The position numbers were made by a program, and so were the translations under genes. DNA of 64,000 nt from Perkinsus olseni. Its lineage: Eukaryota > Perkinsozoa > Perkinsida > Perkinsidae. Within the stretch, counting starts at the first letter, position 1; every line of letters begins with the position of its first letter. The DNA lies in assembly GCA_013115135.1 (NCBI GenBank), contig JABANP010000160.1:39571-103570 (forward strand), read 5' to 3'. Under the pieces are notes generated by a model, which had not been told where the DNA came from, did no database searches, and saw only the letters and a program-made list of their open reading frames with translations. Shown piece after piece: positions 1 through 10,875 of the stretch.

Positions 1-989
1 TGAACTCGGGATCTTGTCTTGAAGTACTGTTGGATGTCACACAGTGCGTATGGTGTATTATGTACGAACTCTCACTACCACCTATCTGGCTGGTTTCATT
101 TGTAGGCCGTCCAGATACTGCTATTAGCTGCAGGGACTCAGGAGTGCTACGATTCTCTGTGCGAAAGGTGGGATGACGCTGAACACATTGGGGTTGGCCT
201 ACTGTGCGACGTGACTGGCGTTCGTTAGAAGAATCTTTGCAAGAGGAAAGTGCACGCTGATAAGCTCGTAAACAGAGGGATCTTTTCGGGCTTTTCAGAA
301 GGGTTGAACCATTCGCTGCATATGTTAAGAGCCCCAAAAGTAGGTTAGTAGGATCTACAAGGTAAACAAGGTACAAGGTAGACCTTTCCATTACTCGAAA
401 TAACTGGATAACTACCTAAACCTCGGACGCCTCGTATCCACATCAGGCAGAGGAACTCATCTCGTTCCAATCAGTCGGATACTCCAGGTTCTATCGCAAC
501 CTATTCTGATGCTTTTCTATGAACCACAACATGTAACCAGGCATGAAGAAGGTCTTCCGCGTTAGTTGAGTCAGTGGGGCGAATGCACTCGTCCGTAGGA
601 CCAGGTTCTCCCTCGGGATCTTCAGTGAGTCTTCCGTGTACAGGTGGACACTATCTCGTTCATGGTCTGTTTTACTATACGGCTTCATGTTTTATCGATA
701 TTTTTCTCATGATGTGTTCCTCAACAGCCCTTGTCCGTCGGTCTTGTTTCGCCATATCTCGGCGGCTGAACTACCAGGTAGGCGGGCGGGGACTCATCCA
801 ATGTATTAAGAAGACGCGCAGGGGTTTTCTTCCGTACTCGTGCGGTGTAGAGTGGATGCTTGTCTGTTGATTCGCAGCCAGCATTTTGTGTCAAATTGTC
901 GCGACAGTCGGTGCCCTTTGTGCTGAGAGGCGTGGCGATTGTACCATGTACAGCACGATGTATAAGGAAAGCTTCAATCGGCAGGCAGA
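1..989. other. No gene supported in the first kilobase
   Basis: Open frames on both strands are short and overlap one another. I recognise no domain, RNA gene or repeat here. It may hold the promoter and 5-prime part of the gene that follows, or the end of a gene lying to the left. Confidence 0.4.
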
Positions 990-2261
990 ATGTTGGTGAT
1001 CGATCGCCTTCAGGCTCCGCTCGTGTTAACAGCAGTGAGAGCATTCAGCGCTGAGGCGCCGGCCAGGGACTCCTCCTTTGACGTCTTCGCGAAAATCAAA
1101 GATACAGGAGATGGAAAGATGGATGCTTCGCCAGGGGAGGCTAAGAAACGAAAACCGTCTGATAAGGTAATCGAATGGTATCCGGTTCGAACCCCGTGAT
1201 GGGTATTTCTAGGTCATTAAACTGGTTGATGATATATTATCGTTGTCGCTCATTGAAGCTGCGGATCTCTGCGACTTGTGTCAGGAGAAACTCGCTGCCA
1301 GGTAGTGATACTCAGTTTTGACTCAGTTTTGATCGAAATGTATATGCGTACATGAGGAATGTTCCTCGGGTTATGTCACCCCTTGCAAATCGTCTCGGGG
1401 TCGGCTCAGCGGCAATGCGCCACTTCGTAACATAATCAATGATGATGGTTCGCAAGAACGGCGCATCCCGTACTACTACAGGTTTGCTTTAACTGCTGCT
1501 CGTGGTGACCGTATAGCAGTATGGCCTCATGCGCTGCTCTGATGTAGGGCCTGTCAGGTCCGGTGGTGTTCCTGGACGATCTCCCTTCCCCCATCCTGGT
1601 GCCATGTTCGGTGGTGGCGGTATGATGCCAATGATGATGGGCTCTCCGATGCCTGGCGGGGCTCCTCAGCAGCCCGACCTCGCCTCCAGCCGGTAGCTGG
1701 CCTTGCGGATATAAGAATTGAGTGGGACGGTTGGTGTGGTACGTTTTAGGGGAAGCGACAGCGGCGGAGGGAGGTGGGGAGGCTGAGGAGAAGCCGGCCG
1801 AGAAGAAGAAAGAGCCTGCGAAGAGCGTCGTGACAATCAAGTTGGTTAGTTACAATACAGAGAAGAAGGTAATCCGAAAGGTCTCCGGTTCGAATCTAGG
1901 AGATGGCATTTTTTTCAGGTTACGACGATCAAGGAGGTCCGAGCAGTCACTGGTCTTGGCCTTCGAGAGGCGAAGGATGCGGTGGAAGGATGCCCAACGG
2001 TATTAGTTCGAGGAGGGGCGGAATAATTTACCCAATTACATCAGCAGTCCGGTGGTGCTCTTTGATAGACATATGTTCCTCTAGGGTCCCAGAACAGTTA
2101 GTAGTTGTGAAACGGTTAATCGATATCAGCTTTCGTGCGCTACTCACGCAGCTGCTGATTGCCAGGTTATCAAGAAAGGCGTACCTCTAGAGCAAGCCGA
2201 AGAGATCAAGAAGAAGATGGAGTCAACTGGAGCTCAGGTGATTCACCTCTCGGGAGGATAA
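990..2261 (+). CDS. Organellar (probably mitochondrial) large-subunit ribosomal protein bL12, six exons
   Basis: bL12 forms the flexible stalk of the large ribosomal subunit and recruits translation GTPases. Proposed exons are 990-1166, 1213-1301, 1558 to about 1692, about 1750-1868, 1919-1999 and 2166-2261. The N-terminus is basic and contains RAFSAEA, which resembles a mitochondrial targeting end. The second exon ([18 protein letters not shown]) is the N-terminal dimerisation helix. The last three exons form the C-terminal domain, including [20 protein letters not shown] and [17 protein letters not shown] Gly/Met-rich linker sits between them. Splice phases agree at four of five junctions. 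The junction near 1692/1750 does not fit a GT-AG pair in frame, so it is uncertain or contains an indel. Introns 1 and 4 are 46 and 50 bases long and are related to each other (see findings). The start could lie upstream. Confidence 0.85.
1167..1212 (+). repeat. 46-base intron made of a tRNA 3-prime-half-like element (bL12 intron 1)
   Basis: The intron begins GTAATCGAATGGTATCCGG and then carries a B-box-like GGTTCGAACCCC. It ends in TTTCTAG. Bases 1167-1195 match the element at 25791-25820 at nearly every position. The intron is phase 0 between PSDK and VIKLVDD. Confidence 0.7.
1869..1918 (+). repeat. 50-base intron made of a tRNA 3-prime-half-like element (bL12 intron 4)
   Basis: It begins GTAATCCGAAAGGTCTCCGG and continues into GGTTCGAATC, closely matching intron 1 of the same gene. 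TCTCC and GGAGA flank the B-box-like loop as a 5-base-pair stem. It ends in a T-run plus CAG. It is phase 0 within the C-terminal domain. Confidence 0.7.
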
Positions 2262-2942
2262 TACCACATCATTCCGTCATCGCGCCATTCAATAAGCGTT
2301 ATTGAGTAGAACTACCATGTCATTGAGGAATGCCAACGGACTCATTCCGGATTTTCTGCGATAGGTCATAGTGGAAAGGATCTGAAATCGTCATTGTCTA
2401 GTCTTTCGAAATTGGTATGAGCTCCCGCTCGGTTCTGGACCAACTGAATCGAGGATTGATGCTCGCTGCTTATTTTGTGTAAATCTATCACTCCTTCAGG
2501 TCGAGTTTGTGTGAGGTTTTCTGGTGTGATTGTCATGTTTGAAACCGCCGGGAGTTTCTGTGTTCCGTCCACTTGTTATTGTGTTGACTATGACCATGTA
2601 ACAGGAGGAGTTTTGTGGCGCGTGACGATTGGCCTGTGGGAGTTGCATCACTCTAAGTGATAGCCGGATTGGTTTCTGGGCTTCACTGGCACTCCCAAGT
2701 GCATTCTTCTGCACTACGCCACTTCTTCGTCGGGAGTCCTTTCTAATCGAACTCGGGAGTCAGCTTGATCAAACACACCGTGATTGAGGGAGTCGCTGCC
2801 GACAGGAACTATTCAGCGCATTGCCGAAGTAACTGTCCGGCAGCTTCGTTCCTCCAGGAGTCTCGCTGATTGGCGTTCCTTTATTGGCTATTTGTTAGAT
2901 TTAATTCTGCAATCAAAACGGTTGCTTTCCGAAATGAGTCAA
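2262..2942. other. Intergenic stretch, no gene supported
   Basis: No supported coding region is seen. A TTTTGTGGCGCGTGACG stretch at 2611-2627 resembles the repeated A-box-like motif found several times up to 9.3 kb. Confidence 0.4.
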
Positions 2943-5294
2943 ATGGCTGATGGCAACTACGGAGCTGGCCCGCCGAAGCTGACCTTGCCGATTACGCCAC
3001 GGACGCTTGATGGCGCATCTTCATCAAGTTCGGGATACCAACGCGGTCGAGATGAGGAAGGATCCGTGGATTATCTACGGGTAGTATGGAGGGAAAGGAG
3101 AGGGGGTCAAATTTAGAGGCTCGTTAAAAATGTTGACCGTTTGTACACTCGAGTGGTCTATTCGCTCCTGTTAGTGCATTTCACAAGTCCAGCTCGAGGT
3201 CAAATCGAAATTATGCTACGGCGTTGCTACCGATTTCTCACGCGGGATTTGTGGGCAGTTCACTTCACGCGGAAAATCGGTAGGCTGAACGCTGTATTTT
3301 TGGAAGTTCGTGTGTACTGATTGGATCTCAGTCTCATCGCCCTGTTTCTTTCTCAGGAATCGTTCGACAACGATCGGGTTTTCGGCGATTCGGATGAGGT
3401 TGGTTTGGAGGCATATCCTACGGGCGAGCGAGATTCACATCGAAAGCGCTTCGATAGTTTCGAAAGCTGGGACTCTGCGTCGAGTAGCTGCTCTCCACGA
3501 GATGATAATTTAAATGATGAGATGGAGTTGGACGAGAACGGCATGATTTTCATGAGTTTTGAGGCCTCCCATGAATATCGGGAAATGCGGGCGACGCGGG
3601 AGGTGCAACATTACGGACGCGTCAGGGTCTTCAAAGGCCCCCTGGGAGTAGTATTTTACATTAGGTCCGCATTGGTAAGGGAAGGAGTGGTATGAATTAT
3701 TGCACGCATATGCATTTTCCTCTACAGGTACGCTATTATTGTGATGGTCGGAGTGATCGTTGTTATTGGTTTTGGATTTGCTTGGATGCTCACCCCATGG
3801 CTAGAGGTGTCAGAAAATCAACGGAAGGTTCAAGGGCTCGTAGGCACCATTTTGACGGTAAGTACCAGCCCACTGCATGGATGTCATTCGGCAAGCAGTC
3901 TTTTCCTGGGGTTCATTGACAGTGGGGATAGAGCTATGCAACTCGTTACATGATAGCATCTTTCTGTGCGGGAATTTGTGGGTGACCTACAGTATTCTTA
4001 GAGGCCTGCAGCCGAATTGATAACGTTAAGCCTTCTGTCTTTCGCGCTCAGGGAAGTTTCGAGGTGGAATCTGATTCGCCGAAGCCTGACTATGGCTAGC
4101 AAACGATAGAGTGTCGACCTCCCAGGCGTCTCGAAATCACGTCTACGGCCGGCGAGCACTCTCCGCTCAGATATCATCGTTATTCACATTTCTTCGCTGT
4201 GCGCTCCTCTCGGATCCCGGCCTTCTGCGATTATACCCCCAGGAAAGTTATGATGAGGCTGATGATGATTTTGCAGAGGAGCAGTGGCTGCCGAGCCAGA
4301 GGAGGATTTATTGTAGAAAATGCAGAGTTATGCAGAGAAAGGGAACGCTTCATTGCGAGTAATAAATGCAGGCCGTGGGAATCGAACCCGCGACCCCCGT
4401 TTTGGAGTTCCCCTTCGCGTTGTGGCGGAGCAGAATTTTGATCCGTTCCGTATCGTTCAGAGCGTGCGTAGGTGATATTCCAGTTGATCTACACCACTTG
4501 AACCAGCGGGTTTGTCGCTTCCTGTCGAGTCTACGGTAGCGTCCATGATTCGATAGTGGATCTACTCAAGGCCGTCCGTGTGTCCAATTTGAGTATCATA
4601 GAATTTCCTGGCGAGTGACGCAGCGCTAGGAGAGATATTTGCGGGATTCACGGATGAATGAACGCTTTACGGGGAGGCGTTGCGAGGACATGATGAAACA
4701 TTTCGTGGCGCGCGGTCATGTCAGATACTGCCAGGTGTGTGTAGATGAATTTGATCATCACTGCCCGTGGATCGGCAAGTGCGTTGGCGGAGGCAATTCG
4801 ACAGAGTTTTACGTATTCCTCGTTGTTAGCATCGTTTCATTCCTGTACATTGCGATTGTTACTGGTATATATTTGGGGCCGTTTTCGTGAGAAGGAAGCG
4901 TAGTTTAGTTGGTTAAGGTTGTGGTTTATCTGTCTGTTGGTCCCGAGTTCGATATTACCTCATGTCGTCCTTAAAGTGAAGAATCATGTAGTTGGTCCCT
5001 ACCTTCTATGTTCTCATGTGCAGAAGCCCGACCGCTTACTCGAACGGAGCGAGGAGTCTCCATTACCCCTTTGACTACTCCGGCGGTCCTAGCGTTCGCT
5101 CTGCCACCAGATCTGCCGTGGCCCCGACGAACTTGGAACTCGCTAACCGGTTACATGGACTTGAGCGTATGCCAAAAGGCGAACCCGAGATGGAACGCTG
5201 TTGTTCCTTTTTGGTTCCTTCGCGATTTTCCCCGGGTTCAGAAATTAAACGTGATGTCTGTCACTTCCACAGAGAAGCTGCGGGCTGTGATTGA
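2943..5294 (+). CDS. DHHC-family protein S-acyltransferase (palmitoyltransferase)
   Basis: These multi-pass membrane enzymes transfer palmitate to cysteines of target proteins. The proposed start gives MADGNYGAGPPKLTLPITP. Exons 2943-3080, 3357-3664 and 3728-3857 join in phase: an acidic/Ser-rich cytosolic N-terminus, then a first membrane segment (IVMVGVIVVIGFGFAWML). A second membrane region and SDPG-type linker lie near 4150-4240. The Cys-rich domain is split by an intron (4359-4724): CRKCRVMQ and LHC end one exon, and the next resumes with YCQVCVDEFDHHCPWIGKCV, containing the catalytic DHHC. A further membrane segment follows (VVSIVSFLYIAIVTGIYLG). A last exon near 5025-5294 supplies a soluble tail with a CC pair that could itself be acylated. 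The 3-prime end overlaps the kinase start and is uncertain. Confidence 0.82.
4359..4724 (+). repeat. DHHC intron carrying an antisense tRNA-like element and an A-box-like motif
   Basis: The intron splits the DHHC Cys-rich domain between LHC and YCQ with matching phase. About 20 bases after the donor it reads TGGGAATCGAACCCGCGACC, the reverse complement of a tRNA T-arm. Its 3-prime end carries TTTCGTGGCGCGCGGTCA (4701-4718) just before the CAG acceptor. Confidence 0.6.
4887..4975 (+). repeat. Full tRNA-like (SINE-type) segment just after a probable 5-prime splice site
   Basis: After a possible GTGAG donor the sequence has an A-box-like TAGTTTAGTTGGTTAAGG and a B-box-like GAGTTCGATATTACC, about 40 bases apart as in a tRNA. 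Arms pair poorly, so it is not called a tRNA gene. Confidence 0.5.
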
Positions 5295-8200
5295 TACGAT
5301 GCCGTCTTCTGTGTCTAATTTCGTGGCGAGTGACACAGGTCAGACTGACCAGAAGCAGATCGACAGACTGCCTCCAGATTGGGAGGCAGCTGAGAAGAAG
5401 TTGATTTTGGATAGGTGAGGTGTGCGGGAACTCTGTATTATCATAATTTCGTGGCGCAGTGAAGATGTTGTTGCAGATATTATCTCGGGATTCACAAGAA
5501 CATCGGTAGAGGCAGCTTTGCACGCGTGCGCAAGGGATATGATATAGTGGAGCGAAAGGAGGTCGCCATCAAATGCTATCACGCTGTGAGTATCTTTTTG
5601 CGGGTTCATTCCTGCAGTAAACGGAATAGTCACATTGACGCTCGGATTGATACCCCATGATTCCCTGCTAGGGTGCGGTCGCGGTTTCTTTTAAATGGTC
5701 CCATCTTATCGTGGCAATAGAGTTCGACCGTTTCCTAGCTAGCGTGAACTCTTCGCTCAGTCAAGTAGTTTGGTCGAACGTACTTGAGTAGGAGGAGGTG
5801 GCTGCCTGGTGTAGTTGACGACCATTCGTCAATTCATCGATCACTAGGAGTGGGGATTTAATAGTATCTTCGAATCGGGCTCATGTTCGGGTTACTGCCG
5901 ACCGGATTGATGCTCATTCTCAAGCTGCATTGAGCTGTATGATGAGTCGGAATCACCTCTTGTGATTAGCGCTCGCCCTAGTGATCGATCCGGGACTTAC
6001 ATAGTTGACACATGTAGTTGATGAGAAGGCGATATCCCCAGCGCTTTCAAGAGTCCAATCGCTAGTCCAAAAATGGATGTGATCGGCTACTGTCCGCTTT
6101 TGACGTTAATTGCTCCAAAGCTCCCATTGGGAATGGGAAGAGTCGCGGTAGAGTTGTGATGATGATCAGAGTGAGATGGGAGCCTTGGCCAGCTACGAAG
6201 AAACGTTGAGAAGGTTCACCAATCAAGTTCGGAATATGGCCATCCTAAAGGTCGGTGCTGCTGCTGTTCCTGCGGTATCTTTTTTCACTTCCCAGTCAGC
6301 CGTCGCCCTGTGACGATGATCACACTTCTCCGGTAGTTGATCGCTCTGATGATATGGGCGCTCCGTGATCACGGTTGCGTCGTAGTAGCGATGGATCGGT
6401 CGCGAACTCGAGATCACAGCCTTTTCTCGATCGCTCTACGCTCTGGCGAATCAATACTGAGGATGCTGTTTTATGATCAGGGCGAAGTAGCTTTTCCTCA
6501 ATCATCGCCGGGAAGGTCTCGAGCGGAATCTTTTCTATCAGTTGATACTCCGGTGAGTTCAGTTCGAGATGGTATCTTTTGTTCATGCGTGCAATTGATT
6601 CAGCCTGGGTTATCAATGGTAAAATCGGAGACATTGGACTTGGGCGATGTGGTTTTACCGATGGAAGCTCATTCAATCGATGAGTGAGTCAAATCGATCG
6701 CGTGATCGATTCGGATATCACCTCAGATACGGCGCACCTGGTCCTGACTCGACCGACTCTGTGAGCTGTATGCCATTTTTGAGTTGGGAGTGGTGACGTT
6801 GAAGCAGTACCTTGCTCGAATGTGAGACGGTCATTGGGGCAGATTAGTTGTATAAAAATATGGAACGTGGCGGTGGTAATGAAACGCCTCACCGTGAGTA
6901 TCTTCGTCGCCCGTGGAGCACTGAGATGGGAAGACTGATGCCTTCTCAGAGGGCAACGATCCGTGATACACTCAGTTACTCCCGGCCCTCGCGAGTTCCG
7001 AAGAGTCGTAGTCGTGTGTCGTCGTGTGCATTATCTAAAACAGAGCTTGCTCGTCTAGTGGTTCCCTTGCTGGAGATGATGTATGCAGTTCATTCTAAGG
7101 GACTGGTGAGAGAGCGGGTCCACGAAGTCTGAACGCCTTGCGATGGTACGACGGAAACGAAGCAGCTGTGAGTCTTTGATAAATTGACACATTTTCAGTG
7201 GTTCTTTCTGTCCTTCGAAGTTGGTACTCGTAGAGCCCCTTCACTGCATGCCTGTGTCCTGAGTGTCATGCTCGTGGACTTGACTCCGACAATAAATTCT
7301 CTCCAATGTCCCGTCGATGATGATGGTGATTTGTGAGGTACATTTAGACATGAAGCCAGGCAATGTGATGTTGGGTCGAGCGAACAAGTGGAAGATAATA
7401 GATTTTGATGGCGCGGTGAAGGCAGGAAGCGTCTTGAACCCTGAGGATAGTCTGGTGGCCTTCACAGCAGCGTAGGGGGACAGGAGCATTCCTATCAAAT
7501 GTCATTGCGCTGTGAGATTTGTTGGATTTATGGTAGGGGAATTGGCGACGTTTGGAGTATCCTTTTTATCGTTATTAGGGCTTGTAGATTGTACAGCAAG
7601 TTGAGTGAGAATGTCTGAGTCGGGAGATCCCTGCCAGTGAGGGAAGCTCGCATGTCCATCGAAGCCATTTCGTGCCAAGTGATACTCCACACTCAATGCA
7701 CAGCCCCGAGCCCAACTTCGTAAAGCGCCACCTTCCCGAGGACGTTCTCTCACAATAGCAGTAGCCGTGAGCGTCGAGCCTCCATTGAGTTGTGTAGATA
7801 CTGTTCGCCGGAATTGGCGAGAGCGGTTGTGGATCTTAAATCGCGGACAAGTCGGGGGCGAGTCGGTGGTGGCGGAGGAGGAGGCGTTGGAGATGCTGCT
7901 GTTGTTGTGTCGAGGAAGATGGACGTCTGGAGTCTTGGTATCACCATTTGCGAGATTTTTAGTGGTAGGATCGCTTAATTTTTTTCCATGTGGATTCTCG
8001 CTCGAATCTTGCTCGACTTGCTATTCCTTCCACGCTATATTGCGTATCTTTTTGGTTAGGTGAATGCCCGACCGCGAAAGTACTGGCTTCCCTCGTTGGG
8101 AGCAGTAATCGAGGATTCGAATACTTCCAGTGGCTGAGTGATTTCTCGAAGCCACTGGCCTTCCACGTTGCCGCTATGCGTCGCTACGACCCCGACCTCG

Positions 8201-8346
8201 CCGATCTTGTTGAGCGAATGCTCGTGAAAGATCCAGAGAACAGAATCAGCTCATCTCAGTGTCTAACCTCCGACTACTACATCAAAAACAAGCGTGCCAT
8301 AGAAGAGGCCAGGGAGCGAGCAAGAAATAATTTCGTGGCGCGGTGA
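5254..8346 (+). CDS. Divergent eukaryotic-type Ser/Thr protein kinase
   Basis: Exon 1 starts at 5254 and ends with WEAAEKKLILD. A 62-base intron (5415-5476) leads to YLGIHKNIGRGSFARVRKG, the glycine-rich loop, then KEVAIKCYHA, the ATP-binding lysine. Further exons lie near 6173-6250 and 6440-7105, ending LLEMMYAVHSKGL. A phase-0 junction joins that to VHLDMKPGNVM (catalytic loop, HLD instead of HRD), IIDFDGAV (DFD instead of DFG), YCSPELA (SPE instead of APE) and MDVWSLGITICEIF (subdomain IX). The last exon has LVERMLVKDPENRISSSQCL and a basic helix. Catalytic Asp, Lys, Asn and the metal-binding Asp are kept, so activity is plausible despite the unusual motifs. A T-rich run plus TTCAGAAA just before the start resembles the acceptor-like motif before the histone genes. 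The final codons lie inside a repeated motif (8331-8340), so the true C-terminus may differ. Confidence 0.85.
6684..6726 (+). repeat. 43-base kinase intron built around a 20-base palindrome
   Basis: The intron GTGAGTC...CACCTCAG contains AATCGATCGCGTGATCGATT at 6692-6711, about half its length. Splicing is phase 2 between HSIDE and YGAPGPDS. The same palindrome family occurs at 21545, 22768 and 24186. Confidence 0.65.
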
Positions 8347-8353
8347 CGATTCT

Positions 8354-8629
8354 TTGCCCTCCCTATCACTGCGAAGATCGCTCAAACGTGCTTCCATAGG
8401 CGGAGGATGCTGCGGCCTCAGGCCTAAGCGACTGAAGATATGGCCGCTCTCCCGAAAGGATTCTTCCAGAGTTCGTCCGCGCATGCCCACCGTGGCCTTC
8501 ATCTCGGGAGGTGAACCCGTTGACTTGCCGCATCCGATCAGTCGACGACTCGCAAGTGATATCAAAACGCTAATTGGAAATGAAGCTGCCGTGATCTCGA
8601 GTAGGAGGTCGATGACTGCGCCCCCATAG
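8354..8629 (+). CDS. Open frame downstream of the kinase, unknown
   Basis: This 91-codon frame has a coding-like composition and ends TAG. It contains VAFISGGEPVDLPHPISR and a basic N-terminal half. It could be a C-terminal exon of the kinase or a separate small gene. I could not find a splice junction in correct phase to the kinase. No family is recognised. Confidence 0.3.
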   Translation: MPSLSLRRSLKRASIGGGCCGLRPKRLKIWPLSRKDSSRVRPRMPTVAFISGGEPVDLPHPISRRLASDIKTLIGNEAAVISSRRSMTAPP

Positions 8630-9140
8630 TGATCATAATCATCTTTTTTGCTTTATTTGGATTATACTGCAGCACATGTTGCATCAGCATATTTATCGTT
8701 ATCAATAAAGACAACAGGCGGCGTTGCGTGGTGGAGGTCTGCCACTCCATCTTCAGTCTTCAGCGTCGAATCCGTTCTCTTTCTGCTTTCCTCTCCAATC
8801 CTCTTAACCTATTCACAGGTCGTTGGACACTATAATGGTGCTCATGGTCGCTGCTTTCGTGGAATTTTCCCTCTCATACCAGTTGTCATCGGGTCGTGCT
8901 CGGTCTGGATTCACGTGCTCTCATTTCGACTCGAAAATATTCGCTTTCAAATTTCTTGACGCCGGGGTGGAATCTGTGGTAGTGAGGTCAGGTTTTATTG
9001 TTATCAACTATCAGTGAATGGCTACAGATGAAAAAACTGCGGAGTCCTGTGAAGGGACTCGATTTGTTGATAAAAGAGGTCGCGGGTTGGGGGTATCTTA
9101 CTGTTTGCAACTGGCCAGGATCAACCTAAGCAGCGTTTTC
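8630..9140. other. Stretch without a supported gene
   Basis: T-rich tracts followed by AG suggest intron sequence, but I could not assemble exons. Confidence 0.3.
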
Positions 9141-9149
9141 GATTTCAGA

Positions 9150-9545
9150 TCCGGATCACTGCGCCAAGTGCGGGGAGATATTGTCCATAGCGCAGCTACG
9201 ACCGCCGTTGGCTTGCAAGTGCTGCAAGAAAAAGTGAGAAAACCCCGCGGGATATTTCTTTTGGGTGCTATTTCGTGGCGCGCGGTCAAGCTAGGCTGGG
9301 CCTTCATCGCCAGCGAGATCGGGAAGTAGCGTTATGTGCTCATGCCAAATTCCTTCTCTCATACTGCGTCGAATCATGACCATTTTCTGAGCGATTTCAA
9401 CCAGCAGTTGTTCGTGTGAGGTCGGCTGTATTCTGATCGCAGGTTCTGTCCTCGCTGCTTTGGCTTGTGCAGCAGCTTCCTATACTTTGCTCTATGCTCC
9501 TCCACAACTTGTCCAGAATGCTCCCAGATGTCCGAACCCGAGATG
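9150..9545 (+). CDS. Zinc-ribbon protein fragment, possibly an RNA polymerase I RPA12-like subunit
   Basis: An exon near 9150-9232 encodes DPDHCAKCGEILSIAQLRPP followed by LACKCC, which is C-x2-C, a spacer, then C-x2-C. Another near 9505-9553 encodes TCPECSQMSEPEMKF. Paired CxxC knuckles of this kind occur in RPA12/RPB9/TFIIS-type zinc ribbons. The diagnostic RSADE-type motif was not found, so the subunit assignment is only a guess. Start and end are not defined. Confidence 0.35.
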
Positions 9546-10084
9546 AAATTTTTGTAAGCCACTCGTCCACTCTGGCCTCAGAAGCTCCCTCATTACTGGC
9601 TCGGCTAGCTCTTGGGGTGGTAGGCGTTTTTTCGCGAGAGCGAGGTGGTGGGATCGAACCGGGGTGGTTGTATTTTAGTGTTGATTACGGCCAGCAATGC
9701 GAAGAAGGCGTAGCTTGTATGCTCCGGCAGGATGTCGAGACCGGATCCTCGAAAAAGGGGGTAGGGGAAGGATCTCCTCTGCGGTCAGTCCTCAACAATA
9801 GCTTCGCTCCGCTCTTTTTAGATCGCGAGTTTTATCTCTTCCCTGTCCACTACAGCGTCTCAAGATGGTGGTGCCTCCTCAAATGTAAGCGCCCGGTAAC
9901 CCGCCGTCCTAGTGCGTCCTAGTTACAAAGCTGTTGTCACGCCACTTTCGGTCGGCATGTGACTATGAGAATCGTTCTGTGACAAGCGTTAACCATCGAG
10001 GCTAGATCTTTACTAGGGCCGCAGCTCATCTCTCGAAGAAGAAGCTCTGATATTTGTGTAGGGGTGGCTCACTGTAGAGTTGCC

Positions 10085-10579
10085 TTCTGGTAAACTACAC
10101 TGGGAGAGTCTCCATAAAACCGGCAACAAGCCACTCGAAGAGCGAACGATTGAGTTGAAGAATATCGCGCTGGTCGAAGGTAAGGTTGGTCCAGTTAGAC
10201 ACGACGGATCATAGCCACTTGCTGGTCAGTCCGCGATCAGTTCTTCCTCTACATTCATCACATCCGTGGCGTTATACCCGTTCAAACGGCGGAGACCTTG
10301 GTGCTTGATTTTGAGAAGAACCGCTCGGATGCGGTCATGTGGTGCAACATCATCAGAGTGGCGATGGACGCCTTTGTTCAAGAGACGCCCGGGGCTGTGA
10401 AGAAGGAAAGAGAACGGCTGCGGCAAGTGAGAGAAAGTGCGATGCATCACGGAGGGACCTCCCTTCTCGTTTCAGGAGGCTCTCCAGTCTCGACAGTCTG
10501 CGAGGGATCTTCGACGATCACAACTAGCGAATGGAGGGGATATCGGTTTCACTTATACCGCTCGATCGATGCTCTCTGA
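10085..10579 (+). CDS. PH-like domain protein, 3-prime exons
   Basis: One exon (about 10092-10181) encodes GKLHWESLHKTGNKPLEERT and IELKNIALVE, and a second (about 10240-10579) encodes IHHIRGVIPVQTAETLVLDF, then NRSDAVMWCNIIRVAMDAF. A beta-strand pattern ending in a helix with a conserved Trp is typical of the end of a pleckstrin-homology domain, which binds phosphoinositides or proteins. A charged helix (KKERERLRQ) follows. The N-terminal part is not identified and could extend to about 9.4 kb. No gene name is justified. Confidence 0.5.
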
Positions 10580-10875
10580 TGGAAGAGAATGATTTCTATT
10601 TTCCCGTGTTGTGCTCGAGATCAAGTCAATTGAACTCGTCTTGCGGAACAGAAATGAATCAACTGCAGTGAAGGTGCGAGTTTGAGGCCTTGAAATCACA
10701 GCGCTTTGATCTCGGGACCATCCGTCCGCTAGTGATCACTAGCAACTTCACTCGATGATGTGCTGATACGAGCAGCCTGATTCGTATTCATGAAGAGCGT
10801 TCAAACCTCGCCCCATTCGTTGCCATGAAGCTCCCACTATTGGACAACCCGAGAAACTTTCACCAGAAACACATG

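Noticed and set aside
4887..4975. Functional tRNA gene
   Set aside because: A- and B-box-like segments are present, but acceptor and anticodon stems do not pair. It lies inside a gene at an intron start.
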